Part shown: piece after piece, positions 50,881 to 61,795 of the stretch
Numbering within the stretch: position 1 is the stretch's first letter
How the letters are laid out: the number at the start of each line of letters is the position of its first letter
NCBI GenBank assembly: GCA_964019425.1
Contig: OZ025796.1
Coordinates: forward strand, 310,001 to 374,000
Reading direction: 5' to 3'
DNA length: 64,000 nt
Source of the DNA: Flectonema sp. DT1601
Taxonomy: Eukaryota > Euglenozoa > Diplonemea > Diplonemida > Diplonemidae
Translations under genes and position numbers: made by a program
Notes under the pieces: model-generated
What the model was told of the DNA's origin: nothing
The model's input: only the letters and a program-made list of their open reading frames with translations
Database searches by the model: none

Positions 50881-53610
50881 TTATATTATGCCAGCAATCT
50901 TCCTCGCAATGCGTGATGAACAGGAGAGCATGTGCGGATAGAAACATAGTTTGCGACGAGTAGCGTAGAGAACCATACTACGATGCCAACTATTACGTAA
51001 AAAATAGCGGAAAGTCGCTCTGTCGGTAACCAGTGATTTTAATTCTTGCTTTGAGAGCGACTTTTCCACCCAATCAGGTGACATTTGGAATTTTGCTTCC
51101 GGAGTCAAAACGAAATGAATTCCCAAGAAAATGAAATCAGAAGATGGTTTTCCATATTGGGGTTCCGAGTTCAATGTAACACTGGCCTGACCGCATCTAG
51201 ACTATTCAACGACGCAGCTTCAACTTCTGAACCTGCGAATAGAGCGAAATTATCTACCCAAGCAGTGCCTGGTAGATCTCCGATGAGAACAAGGGCTGAT
51301 CGTTGTGCGGTGCATGGGTCCAGGCAGAGTCCGTCCCATGCTCATAACGCTGAGGCTAAGTTTCGAAAGAGCCCCCGACGGAGCCAAGAAACATCGAAAA
51401 ATATGGACGAATCTCAGGATGCAACCGGAATTGATAGAAGTAACTAGTGGCATCGTGTAGGACAACATGTGTCGCTGATAAACTGAGCAGTAAGTATTTC
51501 TTTGGAACTGTGAATAGCGGTAAAACAACTACTGGCTTCCGGTGTTCTAACTTTGTAATGACGCCATACTTTAAAAGGTCAGGTACATGCCTTGCCATAT
51601 GTTTAGATATGTCTTTTCGCGGACACGACCATTTCGCCGGATACTCAGCTGATAACTGCCACGGAATCACCGTTTTTAGCCACTTCTAAAAATGCGAGGG
51701 CCGAATCTGGGGGAAACGAGCCGGTGAACCTTTTTCAGGCCTTCCCACCCAAGATTCTTTCTGCTAGGTACCAGCCAGAAGGTACATCGACTTCGCAAGA
51801 TGGAATGCGTTGTAAGGTGAGGGTCGACTGCTTTCAAACGGCGGTCACTCTTGCATACGTCGTCGTTGGAAACAAACAATCCCCATCGAGCGTCTTCGAG
51901 TGGAAGTCTTTCAGCGACGTCCAAGTCTTCATGTCCAAGGAGATTTCTTGTAAGGTGCCCATCTTGAAAGGATCCGTCATCACAACTGTCCAATCTAACT
52001 GGATTCGAGGGCTCAACGGCTGTTCGATAGGGCAGAAATTCGTGTCGCTAACATTGTTGCCGACAGCCAACACAGTGTAATAACCAGATTTAGCTCCCCC
52101 TTGGTCCGGTGTAGGCAATCTAGAAGCTGTCCTTTGGAAATGGGAAATGCCGCCTTTGAGTCCTTCTTGGCATCCGTGCGAAGCATCTCCGAATCGGCCG
52201 TTCGATCCAGAGCTGCCGCTGCATCGAACGAGTATTGAAGTGCTGTTGCCCAAGAGATTTCGTCTATTACTAATTTCTTCGTTAACCACAAAATCAGAAC
52301 CTCCGTGTTCGAGAAAGTTGTGCTGGTTCGGAGCAGCAAGTTTTCCTTGAATTGAAGAAAACGGCGCAACACCGATTTTATTTGCCCGAGTTTGTAACTG
52401 AAACTTGAGAGCTCTGTTTTGGTCTTTGGCCAAATAGAGTTGCTCAGAGAGTTCGCTGGCCATCTCCGTCAACAACATGGATTGATCCAGTTGTTCTTTA
52501 TGAACAGTCTTCTGTTGATAGCTCAACTCGGAGTATCGACGTTGCTCTTCCAACAGTTTTTCCGAGAGCAGCGCCACTTTCTCATTTGCCTGGAGAGAGT
52601 CACTTACCGCTTGACAATAGTTGTCCAGTAAATCCAGTCTACCTTCCGACCATAGCCTCACAATAGGTGATTCTTCCGTCGATGAGGTCGCCGCACTGTC
52701 TTTTCCTTGTTCCGTTTGAGCAGAAGACGATACCAGTAGTCTACTTTGAGACAGCTCAGGAGGGAGCGTGATCAATGGAGAATGAGGGATATAAAAAAAA
52801 AGGAAAGACGGGGTTTGGGTGTCCAGAGCAATGAGTTGTTGCGATAAGAGGGAGTCGTTAATTCATTACCGTGGACGTTGATTCAAATAAAAAAGGGAGT
52901 TGGGGAAAATTGTTGGGGAAAATGGGATAGTTGAGGGCCAGCACGCAAAGTTGCGACCTCTTGTTGAGACAAATAGAGCTGAATTTTTGTTCCAGTTTCA
53001 TCCCTACACTTAGATTCTAGTTCATTGTTTAAAAGAATGAACCTTTGTTGCAAGTTGTAATAAAACATTTCGGCATGGTCCGCTCTTTGTGTTTGGCGCG
53101 CCAGCTCGCTCGTCCTATTTTCCTCCAGAGAGTTAGTTCTTTGAACTAATGAGAGAAGAGAACTTTTCACTAAATCACATTCAGCGATCAGGTGTTGATT
53201 CTCTTTTTCCAAGAGTTCATGTTTTTCGTGTTCCGTTTCTACGTTATTAAAGGGGGTGGGCTGTGAGATACGTTCTCGGCGGCCTGTTGTTCTAAAAACT
53301 GATTATCCTCCTTAAGGGAGGTGGACAACGCGCTTAGTTGCGTTATTATTTCTTTCTGTTGTTCTATTTCGTTTTCTAAAAGTTTGCTTTTGTTAAGTAA
53401 AAAGCGTTGGTTTCTTTCATCCTGAACAAATAATTGATTTGTTTGCGTCTCAGTTTCAACTAAATTTCCTCTAAAAAGGGTAATAGGAGGACTTTGTGTT
53501 TCAGTTGTCTTGAGCTTTGTGGGGAAAGTTCCTTGAGTGAAGGACGAAAGAGAAGAAAAGGATAAGGAGAGTCCAGTGAGCTCATCCTCATCCTCATCAG
53601 CATTCACAAA
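50881..53610 (-). mobile_element. Fossil retroelement, probably DIRS/VIPER/TATE-like (tyrosine-recombinase group)
   Basis: A decayed retroelement on the minus strand. Parts that can be seen: coiled-coil, Gln-rich gag-like sequence (about 52080-53610) and a reverse-transcriptase region (about 50881-51990) with fingers/palm-like sequence (LLKYGVITKLEHRKPVVVLP; DATSYFYQFRLHPEIRPYF) and a thumb-side FLGIHFVLTPE. These patterns remind me of VIPER/TATE elements of trypanosomatids and DIRS kin rather than of LINEs. No tyrosine recombinase or terminal repeats are recognised. It is broken by several disruptions, so it is old and inactive. Two coiled-coil stretches could belong to two nested copies. 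Confidence 0.55.
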
Positions 53611-54085
53611 ATAAAGCTTTAGTCGGTGCTAAAGGTGAACCGATGTGACGTGTCCAGATGTTCAACTGGTCCATGCAGATGTTTCCTCGTACACCAACTT
53701 CGATAGTAAAGATGTTACAGTCGAAGCCATTAGCGATGATCGAGTCTCTTAGCTTTAAGTATTTCTTTTCTTTTAAGACATGGGAGGTTTCGAAACGATC
53801 TTCATTGGGACACGTTAGCTCCAGAATCAGTGCTCTTTTCGCAAAAAAAGAATAAATAAAAATGTCTGGTCTTTGAGAGGACGAGACATGGCACACTTCA
53901 AGAGGAACAATCAGGCGGTTATCACCGACATCGTCGAGGATGATCCAGTCATTCGCTAGTGATAGTTCACTTGTCTCTTTCGAAATTCGTTCTAGGGGTT
54001 TCGTTTCCCCTGGCTTTACAAATGTTTGAGAGGAAGGAGGGAGGTTTTCTTTTCTTTTGTTGGCTTTTTTTATCAACTCGTCCAA
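53597..54085 (-). mobile_element. PD-(D/E)XK-like nuclease domain of a mobile element (remnant)
   Basis: About 160 codons with the pattern RPDIFIYSFFAKRALILELT, then CPNEDRF, KEKKYLKLRD and FTIEVGVRGN. This RPD...LELT.P.E...K..KY...EVG.RG arrangement is one I associate with restriction-like nuclease domains found on repetitive elements of several eukaryotes. The frame begins without an ATG and overlaps the end of the transposase fragment next to it by a few codons. It could be the tail of that element or the far end of the retroelement. Not a host gene in my judgement. Confidence 0.45.
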
Positions 54086-54690
54086 GAAGATAACAATGGT
54101 AGCAGGTAATCAACTGCCACAGGTGGCAGAAACGCCCAGAAGCAGCTGGCAAAAACCAAATCTCTGTGTCGTTCAATGGAGAATGTCATCTCCGGATTTT
54201 TTTCTTTTAGGGCTTCGAAGTATGATTGGAGCTGCCTATACTCCGACCCTCGCTTTCCGTACACCTTCTCCCTCGCCGTCGCTAACCCCTTTTCCACAGC
54301 GCCTTTCTTCACCGGAATATCCCTGAAGCTCTTCAGTTCGACTGCAGCGGCTTTAGGCCCGTAGTCTGGAAAACTACGCACCTCTTCCTCCAGCACCGAT
54401 GCCACCCACTCCGCTACTCCATCACCTTCTCTGTTGCACATGCTAGGTGAACATGTGTGAGCTTTCACCTCCCTCACTTGAAGCTCACCTTCCTTGACTA
54501 CCGCCTTCACAACATACAAGCAGTCTTCTTCCTTCTTGCATATCAAGGTGGTTCGGTTGCGATCACTCCTTTTCACTTTGAAGGTGTGACCGTGCATTGT
54601 TGACCACTCAAATACTCTGGCCTTCAGTGCTAAGGCGTTAGCAAACACTTCACCCTCCGACACCTGCAGTTGCGAAACGTTGTTGTTCAT
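54073..54690 (-). mobile_element. Mutator-like (MULE) transposase, N-terminal fragment
   Basis: A 205-codon frame starting at an ATG. Residues about 35-82 form a MuDR/WRKY-GCM1-type zinc DNA-binding domain: C51, C57, H78 and C80 with VKRSDRNRTTLICKKEEDC and VREVKAHTC. Residues 93-175 follow the MULE linker pattern: EKVYGKRGSEYRQLQSYFEA, then NPEMTF. The frame then reaches FLPPVAVDY (187-195), where the first DDE aspartate of MULEs is expected, and ends ten codons later, so the catalytic domain is missing. An AAG acceptor-like site is 6 nt upstream of the ATG. This is a truncated transposase, possibly transcribed as part of the array. Confidence 0.55.
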
Positions 54691-54735
54691 TTGAAACTTA
54701 AGGATTAATAACTAACGGGGGGTTAAAAAAAATAA

Positions 54736-54850
54736 TGACACAACCAGGACTCGAACCAACGCAGCGGGAAAAAAAATTGAGCAAGAAAAAAAGTACCCGC
54801 AAAAGATTCGAACCCACAACCCCCCGAATGTCAACCAGCAGCTCTACACA
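54736..54850 (-). other. tRNA-like/SINE-like relic with two B-box motifs
   Basis: On the minus strand two RNA polymerase III B-box-like sequences lie about 60 nt apart: GGTTCGAATCT (near 54800-54813) and GGTTCGAGTCC (near 54749-54760). Each is followed by a run of 7-8 T within about 20 nt, as in pol III terminators. Upstream of the first, GTAGAGCTGCTGG resembles the 3' half of a D arm. The T stems do not pair properly, so these are not working tRNA genes. A decayed tRNA-derived SINE is the simplest reading. Confidence 0.3.
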
Positions 54851-56010
54851 AAGTTTCAAAAAGCTGGCAGTTCCACACACAAAATTTTAAAAAACCGGCA
54901 GCTCCATACAAAGTTTTGAAAAACTGGCAGTCACGCACAAAACTATAAAAAACCAGCAGCTCCACACAAAGTTTCAAAAACTGGCAGTTCCACGCACAAA
55001 ATTTGAAAAAACTGGTAGCTCCACACAAAGTTTTGAAAAACTGGCAGTTCCACACACAAAATTTGAAAAAACCGGTAACTCCACGCAAAGTTTTAAAAAA
55101 CCAGCAGCTCCATACAAAGTTTCAAAAAACTGGCAGTTCCACGTTCAAAATTTGAAAAAACCGGCAGCTCCACACAAAGTTTTGAAAAAAAACTGACAGC
55201 TCCACGCACAAAATTTTAAAAAACCAACAGCTCCATACAAAGTTTCAAAAAACTGGCAGTTCCACGTTCAAAATTTTAAAAAACCGGCAGCTCCACACAA
55301 AGTTTTGAAAAAAAACTGACAGCTCCACGCACAAAATTTCAAAAAACCAGCAGCTCCACACACAAAATTTGAAAAGTTTTAAAAAACCAGCAGCTCCATA
55401 CAAAGTTTCAAAAAACTGGCAGTTCCACGCACAAAATTTTAAAAAACCGGTAGCTCCACACAAAGTTTTGAAAAACTGGCAGCTCCACGCACAAAGTTTC
55501 AAAAAACTGGCAGTTCCACACACAAAATTTGAAAAAACCGGTAACTCTACGCAAATTTTTAAACAACCAGCAGCTCCATACAAAGTTTTGAAAAACTGGC
55601 AGCTCCACGCACAAAGTTTCAAAAAACTGGCAGTTCCACGTTCAAAATTTGAAAAAACCGGCAGCTCCACACAAAGTTTTGAAAAAAAACTGACAGCTCC
55701 ACACACAAATTTTTAAAAAACCAGCAGCTCCATACAAAGTTTCAAAAAACTGACAGCTCCACGCACAAAATTTTAAAAAACCTGCGGCTCCACACAAAGT
55801 TTTGAAAAACTGGCAGCTCCACACAAAATTTTGAAAAACTGGCTCCACACACAAAGTTTAAAAAAACCTGCGAAAACTGGCAGCTCCACACAAAGTTTTG
55901 AAAAAAAACTGACAGCTCCACGCACAAAATTTAAAAGACCAGCAGCTCCATACAAAGTTTCAAAAAACTGGCAGTTCCACGTTCAAAATTTGAAAAAACC
56001 GGCAGCTCCA
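54831..56010 (+). repeat. Minisatellite array 1 (~60-bp dimeric unit)
   Basis: Two alternating ~29-32-bp monomers: type 1 cagctccacacaaagtttt + gaaaaactgg, and type 2 cagttccacgcacaaaattt + gaaaaaaccgg. Copies differ by a few substitutions and A-run length, some are truncated, and the strict alternation breaks in places. Because the unit often lacks stops, long repetitive frames (Cys/Val/Phe/Trp-rich on one strand, Lys/Asn/Gln-rich on the other) run through it. I regard them as non-coding. Confidence 0.93.
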
Positions 56011-56440
56011 GAATTTCGATAAAGTGGGAAGTAACGGACTGGGAGCTTTTGGCTCCTGCCCTATTCCCGATGTAAACTTTCTTTTTTTTTTTTTTTTTTT
56101 AACAGGCCCAAAGGGCGACAATGATGGTTGCTGACCAAGGAATAATATTCAAATGAATTTTCGTTTCAAAGAAATGAACAGAATTAAGAGAGAGGCAGAG
56201 AAAAAAAAAAAAAAGAAAGAAAAGGAAAGGAAAAAAAAAAATATGAAGAGGAAATAATCAAACATGAAAAAATAAAAAATAAAAAAAAAAATATAAATAA
56301 AAAACGTTGTATGAAAAAGGAAAAAAAAGAAGAAAAAAAAAAAAAGACCAGAAAAGGAAAGAGAAAATGAAAAGGTATAATATTATTGTGGGGATATGAG
56401 GATAGCAGGGAAATGCTCTTTTTTTTTTTTTTTTTTTTTT
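56011..56440 (+). repeat. Module M, copy 1
   Basis: A ~430-bp sequence found three times in the window: here, inverted at 59295-59724, and direct at 61363-61795. It begins gaatttcgataaagtggga, contains GGAGC-ttttg-GCTCC, a T run, a segment starting aacaggcccaaagggcgac, then A-rich sequence and ends in gaaatgctct plus a T run. No coding frame of note. It always joins minisatellite or other DNA on its left to satellite on its right. It may be a non-autonomous retroposon that was amplified with the satellite. Confidence 0.88.
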
Positions 56441-58793
56441 TTATTATTTAAAAAAAGGAAACAATCAGTTTAGCGTCTGAACGGAAAATAGAAATTAATC
56501 GACATAGTCGATCGATAGAAAAAAAAACAATGATAACATTGTTTATTCTTTATTTTTTTTTTTTTTAAATCCTTTTAATTATTTTAAAGAAAAAACAATC
56601 AGTTTAGCGTCTTGACCAGGACGGAAAATAGAAATTAATCGACTTAGTCGATCGATAGAAAAAAAACAATGATAACATTGTTTATTCTTTTTTTTTTTTT
56701 TTTTTAAATCCTTTTAATTATTTTAAAGAAAAAACAATCAGTTTAGCGTCTTGACCAGGACGGAAAATAGAAATTAATCGACATAGTCGATCGATAAAAA
56801 AAAAAACAATGATAACATTGTTTATTCCTTTTTTTTTTTTTTTTTTATTCTTTTTTTTATTAATTTTGAAAAAAAAAAAACAATCAGTTTAGCGTCTTGA
56901 CCAGGACGGAAAATAGAAAGTGATCGACATAGTCGATCGATAAAAAAAACAATGATAACATTGTTTATTCTTTTTTTTTTTATTTTAAATTCTTTTTATT
57001 TATTTTTTAAAGAAAAAAAAACGGTAAATAAAAATTAGTCGACAAAGTTGAACGATAAAAAAAAAACAATGATAACATTATTTATTCTTTTTTTTTTGTT
57101 TTTTTTTATATTCTTTTTTATTAATTTTGAAAAAAAAAAACAATCAGTTTAGCGTCTTGACCAGGACGGAAAATAGAAAGTAATCGACATAGTCGATCGA
57201 TAAAAAAAAACAATGATAACATTGTTTATTCTTTTTTTTTTTTTTAAATTCTTTTTATTTATTTTTTAAAAAGAAAAAAAACGGAAAATAGAAATTAGTC
57301 AACAAAGTCGAACGATAAAAAAAAAACAATGATAACATTGTTTATTCTTTTTTTTTTATTTTTTTTATTTTTTTTTATTAATTTTGAAAAAAAAAAAACA
57401 ATCAGTTTAGCGTCTTGACCAGGACGGAAAATAGAAAGTGATCGACATAGTCGATCGATAAAAAAACAATGATAATATTGTTTATTCTTTTTTTTTTATT
57501 ATAAATTCTTTTTATTCATTTTTTAAAGAAAAAAAAAAAAAAAAAAAAAAAAACGGAAAATAGAAATTAGTCGACAAAGTCGAACGATAAAAAAAAAACA
57601 ATGATAACATTGTTTATTCTTTTTTTTTTTTTTTTTATTCTTTTTATTAATTTTGGAAAAAAAAAAAAACAATCAGTTTAGCGTCTTGACCAGGACGGAA
57701 AATAGAAAGTAATCGACATAGTCGATCGATAAAAAAAAACAATGATAACATTGTTTATTCTTTTTTTTTTTTTTAAATTCTTTTTATTTATTTTTTAAAA
57801 AGAAAAAAAACGGAAAATAGAAATTAGTCAACAAAGTCGAACGATAAAAAAAAAACAATGATAACATTGTTTATTCTTTTTTTTTTATTTTTTTTATTTT
57901 TTTTTATTAATTTTGAAAAAAAAAAAACAATCAGTTTAGCGTCTTGACCAGGACGGAAAATAGAAAGTGATCGACATAGTCGATCGATAAAAAAACAATG
58001 ATAATATTGTTTATTCTTTTTTTTTTATTATAAATTCTTTTTATTCATTTTTTAAAGAAAAAAAAAAAAAAAAAAAAAAAAACGGAAAATAGAAATTAGT
58101 CGACAAAGTCGAACGATAAAAAAAAAACAATGATAACATTGTTTATTCTTTTTTTTTTTTTTTTTATTCTTTTTATTAATTTTGGAAAAAAAAAAAAACA
58201 ATCAGTTTAGCGTCTTGACCAGGACGGAAAATAGAAAGTGATCGACATAGTCGATCGATAAAAAAAACAATGATAACATTGTTTATTCTTTTTTTTTATT
58301 TTAGATTCTTTTTATTTATTTTTTAAAGAAAAAAAACGGAAAATAGAAATTAGTCGACAAAGTCGAACGATAAAAAAAAACAATGATAACATTGTTTATT
58401 CTTTTTTTTGTATTTTTTTTATATTCTTTTTTATTAATTTTGAAAAAAAAAAAACAATCAGTTTAGCGTCTTGACCAGGACGGAAAATAGAAAGTGATCG
58501 ACATAGTCGATCGATAAAAAAAACAATGATAATATTGTTTATTCTTTTTTTTATTTTAAATTCTTTTTATTTATTTTTAAAGAAAAAAAATGGAAAATAG
58601 AAATTAGTCGACAAAGTCGAACGATAAAAAAAAAACAATGATAACATTGTTTATTCTATTTTTTAATTTTTTTTTTCTATTCTTTTTTATTAATTTTGAA
58701 AAAAAAACAATCAGTTTAGCGTCTTGACCAGGACGGAAAATAGAAAGTAATCGACATAGTCGATCGATAAAAAAACAATGATAACATTGTTTT
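56441..58793 (+). repeat. Satellite array S1 (forward)
   Basis: Tandem monomers with conserved blocks caatcagtttagcgtcttga + ccaggacggaaaatagaa, ATCGA-catag-TCGAT and the palindrome AACAATG-ataa-CATTGTT, separated by variable T and A runs. Two monomer types occur: A (full, ~135-150 bp) and B (~115 bp, lacking the caatcag...ccagg block and reading gtcgacaaagtcgaacgat). The array begins with A-A-A copies and then alternates A-B. Confidence 0.95.
57141..58198 (+). repeat. Higher-order repeat: two adjacent 529-bp copies
   Basis: Copies at 57141-57669 and 57670-58198. Each holds A-B-A'-B' monomers. Shared private variants (gtcaacaaag in B, gataatattg in A', a ttataaattcttttt + attcatt spacer) recur exactly 529 bp apart, so the block was duplicated as a unit and recently relative to monomer divergence. 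Confidence 0.88.
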
Positions 58794-59144
58794 TTGTTGA
58801 CTATTTTCTATTTTCCTTTTTTTTCTTTAAAAAATAAATAAAAAGAATTTAAAAAAAAAAAAAAAAAAAAAAAAGAATAAACAATATTATCATTGTTTTT
58901 TTTTTTTTATCGATCGACTATGTCGATCACTTTCTATTTTCCGTCCTGGTCAAGACGCTAAACTGATTGTTTTTTTTTTTTTTTTTTCAAAATTAATAAA
59001 AAAGAATATAAAAAAAATACAAAAAAAAAGAATAAACAATGTTATCATTGTTTTTTTTTATCGATCGACTATGTCGATCACTTTCTATTTTCCGTCCTGG
59101 TCAAGACGCTAAACTGATTGTTTTTTCTTTAAAATAATTAAAAG

Positions 59145-59177
<33 letters not shown>

Positions 59178-59294
59178 TGAATAAACAATGTTATCATTGT
59201 TTTTTTTCTATCGATCGACTATGTCGATTAATTTCTATTTTCCGTCCCGATCGAGACGCTAAACTGATTGTTTCCTTTTTTTAAATAATAAATA
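58794..59294 (-). repeat. Inverted satellite segment
   Basis: The same satellite in reverse orientation, about four partial or full monomers. The switch from forward to reverse falls directly after the AACAATG/CATTGTT palindrome at 58774-58792, with part of a B monomer lost at the junction. It runs straight into the inverted copy of module M. Confidence 0.93.
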
Positions 59295-59379
59295 AAAAAA
59301 AAAAAAAAGAGCATCTCCCTGCTATCCTCATATCCCCACAATAATATTATACCTTTTCATTTTCTCTTTCCTTTTCTGG

Positions 59380-59413
<34 letters not shown>

Positions 59414-59497
59414 CCTTTTTCATACAACGTTTTTTATTTATATTTTATTTTTTTTTTTTTTATTTTTTTCATGTTTGATTATTTCCTCTTCATATTT

Positions 59498-59528
<31 letters not shown>

Positions 59529-59724
59529 CTCTGCCTCTCTCTTAATTCTGTTCGTTTCTTTGAAACGAAAATTCATTTGAATATTATTCCTTGGTCAGCA
59601 ACAGTCATTGTCGCCCTCTGGGCCTGTTAAAAAAAAAAAAAAAAAAAATAAAAAGAAAGTTTACATCGGGAATAGGGCAGGAGCCAAAAGCTCCCAGTCC
59701 GTTACTTCCCACTCTATCGAATTC
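59295..59724 (-). repeat. Module M, copy 2 (inverted)
   Basis: Reverse complement of the modules at 56011 and 61363, ending ccactctatcgaattc. Small differences from the other copies lie mainly in A/T run lengths plus a few substitutions. Its outer end abuts forward satellite at about 59725. Confidence 0.9.
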
Positions 59725-60184
59725 AGCCTTTATTCTTTTTTTTTATTTTAAATTCTTTTTATTTATTTTTTAAAGAAAAAAACGGAAAATAGAAATTAGT
59801 CGACAAAGTCAAACGATAAAAAAAAACAATGATAACATTGGTTATTCTTTTTTATTTTTTTTTTATATTCTTTTTTATTAATTTTGAAAAAAAAAAACAA
59901 TCAGTTTAGCGTCTTGACCAGGACGGAAAATAGAAAGTAATCGACATAGTCGATCGATAAAAAAAACAATGATACCATTGTTTATTCTTTTTTTTATTTT
60001 AAATTCTTTTTATTTATTCTTTAAAGAAAAAAAAACGGAAAATAGAAATTAGTCGACAAAGTCGAACGATAAAAAAAAAACAATGATAACATTGTTTATT
60101 CTATTTTTTATTATTTTTTTTTTTGTATTCTTTTTTATTAATTTTGAAAAAAAAACAATCATTGTTTATTCTTTTTTTTTTATT
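59725..60184 (+). repeat. Satellite array S2 (forward, short)
   Basis: Roughly three to four A/B satellite monomers in forward orientation between inverted module M and the second minisatellite array. The last monomer is truncated (caatcattgtttattc) where the minisatellite starts. Confidence 0.9.
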
Positions 60185-60186
60185 TT

Positions 60187-61332
60187 GAAAAAAAACTGAC
60201 AGCTCCACACAAAGTTTTGAAAAACTGGCAACTCCACACAAAGTTTTGAAAAACTGGCTCAACACACAAAGTTTAAAAAAACCGGCGAAAACTGGCAGCT
60301 CCACACAAAGTTTAAAAAACTGGCAGCTCCACTCACAAAATTTCAAAAAACCAGCAGCCCCATACAAAGTTTCAAAAAACTGGCAGTTCCACGTTCAAAA
60401 TTTCAAAAAACCGGCAGCTCCACACAAAGTTTTGAAAAAAAACTGACAGCTCCACTCACAAAATTTTAAAAAACCAGCAGCTCCATACAAAGTTTCAAAA
60501 AACTGGCAGTTCCACGTTCAAAATTTGAAAAAACCGGCAGCTCCACACAAAGTTTTAAAAAACCAGCAGCTCCATACAAAGTTTCAAAAAACTGGCAGTT
60601 CCACACACAAAATTTAAAAACCGGCGGCTCCACACAAAGTTTTGAAAAACTGGCAGCTCCACACAAAATTTTGAAAAACTGGCTCCACACACAAAGTTTA
60701 AAAAAACCTGCGAAAACTGGCAGCTCCACACAAAGTTTCAAAAAACTAGCAGTTCCATGTTCAAAATTTGAAAAAACCGGCAGCTCCACACAAAGTTTTG
60801 AAAAAAAACTGACAGCTCCACGCACAAAATTTTAAAAAACCAGCAGCTCCATACAAAGTTTCAAAAAACTGGCAGTTCCACGTACAAAATTTGAAAAAAC
60901 CAGCAGCTCCATACAAAGTTTCAAAAAACTGGCAGTTCCACACACAAAATTTGAAAAAATCAGTAACTTCACGCAAAGTTTTAAAAAACCAGCAGCTCCA
61001 TACAAAGTTTCCAAAAACTGGCAGTTCCGCGCACAAAATTTTAAAAAACTGTCAGCTCCACACAAAGTTTTGAAAAACTGGCTCCACACACAAAGTTTAA
61101 AAAAACCGGCGAAAACTGGCAGCTCCACACAAAGTTTAAAAAACTGGCAGCCACACAAAGTTTCAAAAAACTGGCAGCTCCACGCACAAAATTTTAAAAA
61201 ACCGGCAGCTCCACACAAAGTTTAAAAAACTGGCAGCCACACAAAGTTTCAAAAAGCTGGCAGTTCCACGCACAAAATTTTAAAAAACCAGCAGCTCCAC
61301 ACAAAGTTTTGAAAAACTGGCTCCACACACAA
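60187..61332 (+). repeat. Minisatellite array 2
   Basis: Same two alternating ~29-32-bp monomers as array 1, same orientation, followed by about 30 bp of unique sequence and module M copy 3. Several multi-monomer blocks with private variants (for example actggctcmacacacaaag + tttaaaaaaacc) are shared with array 1, which points to segmental duplication of minisatellite plus module M together. Confidence 0.92.
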
Positions 61333-61362
61333 GAGTGTGAGGGAATGACCTGTTAGTGCATT

Positions 61363-61795
61363 GAATTTCGATAAAGTGGGAAGTAACGGACTGGGAGCTT
61401 TTGGCTCCTGCCCTATTCCCGATGTAAACTTTCTTTTTATTTTTTATTTTTTTTAACAGGCCCAAAGGGCGACAATGATGGTTGCTGACCAAGGAATAAT
61501 ATTCAAATGAATTTTCGTTTCAAAGAAACGAACAGAATTAAGAGAGAGGCAGAGAAAAAAAAGAAAAAAAAAGAAAGAAAAGAAAAAAGAAAAAAAAATA
61601 TGAAGAGGAAATAATCAAACATGAAAAAAAAAAAAAAAAATATATAAATAAAAAAACGTTGTATGAAAAAGGAAAAAAAAAAAAAATAAAGACCAGAAAA
61701 GGAAAGAGAAAATGAAAAGGTATAATATTATTGTGGGGATATGAGGGATAGCAGGGAGATGCTCTTTTTTTTTTTTTTTTTATTTTTTTTTTTTT
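61363..61795 (+). repeat. Module M, copy 3
   Basis: Direct copy of the ~430-bp module, beginning gaatttcgataaagtggga and ending gggagatgctct plus T run. Order minisatellite-M-satellite is the same as at 54.8-56.5 kb. Confidence 0.9.

Noticed and set aside
55245-55706. Periodic Cys/Trp/Phe-rich frames up to 153 codons in the minisatellites
   Set aside because: They follow the repeat period on both strands and contain no non-repeat sequence; open frame is a by-product of a unit without stops.
54831-61332. CRISPR-like reading of ~30-bp repeats
   Set aside because: Units are directly adjacent with no unique spacers, in a eukaryotic genome; this is a minisatellite.
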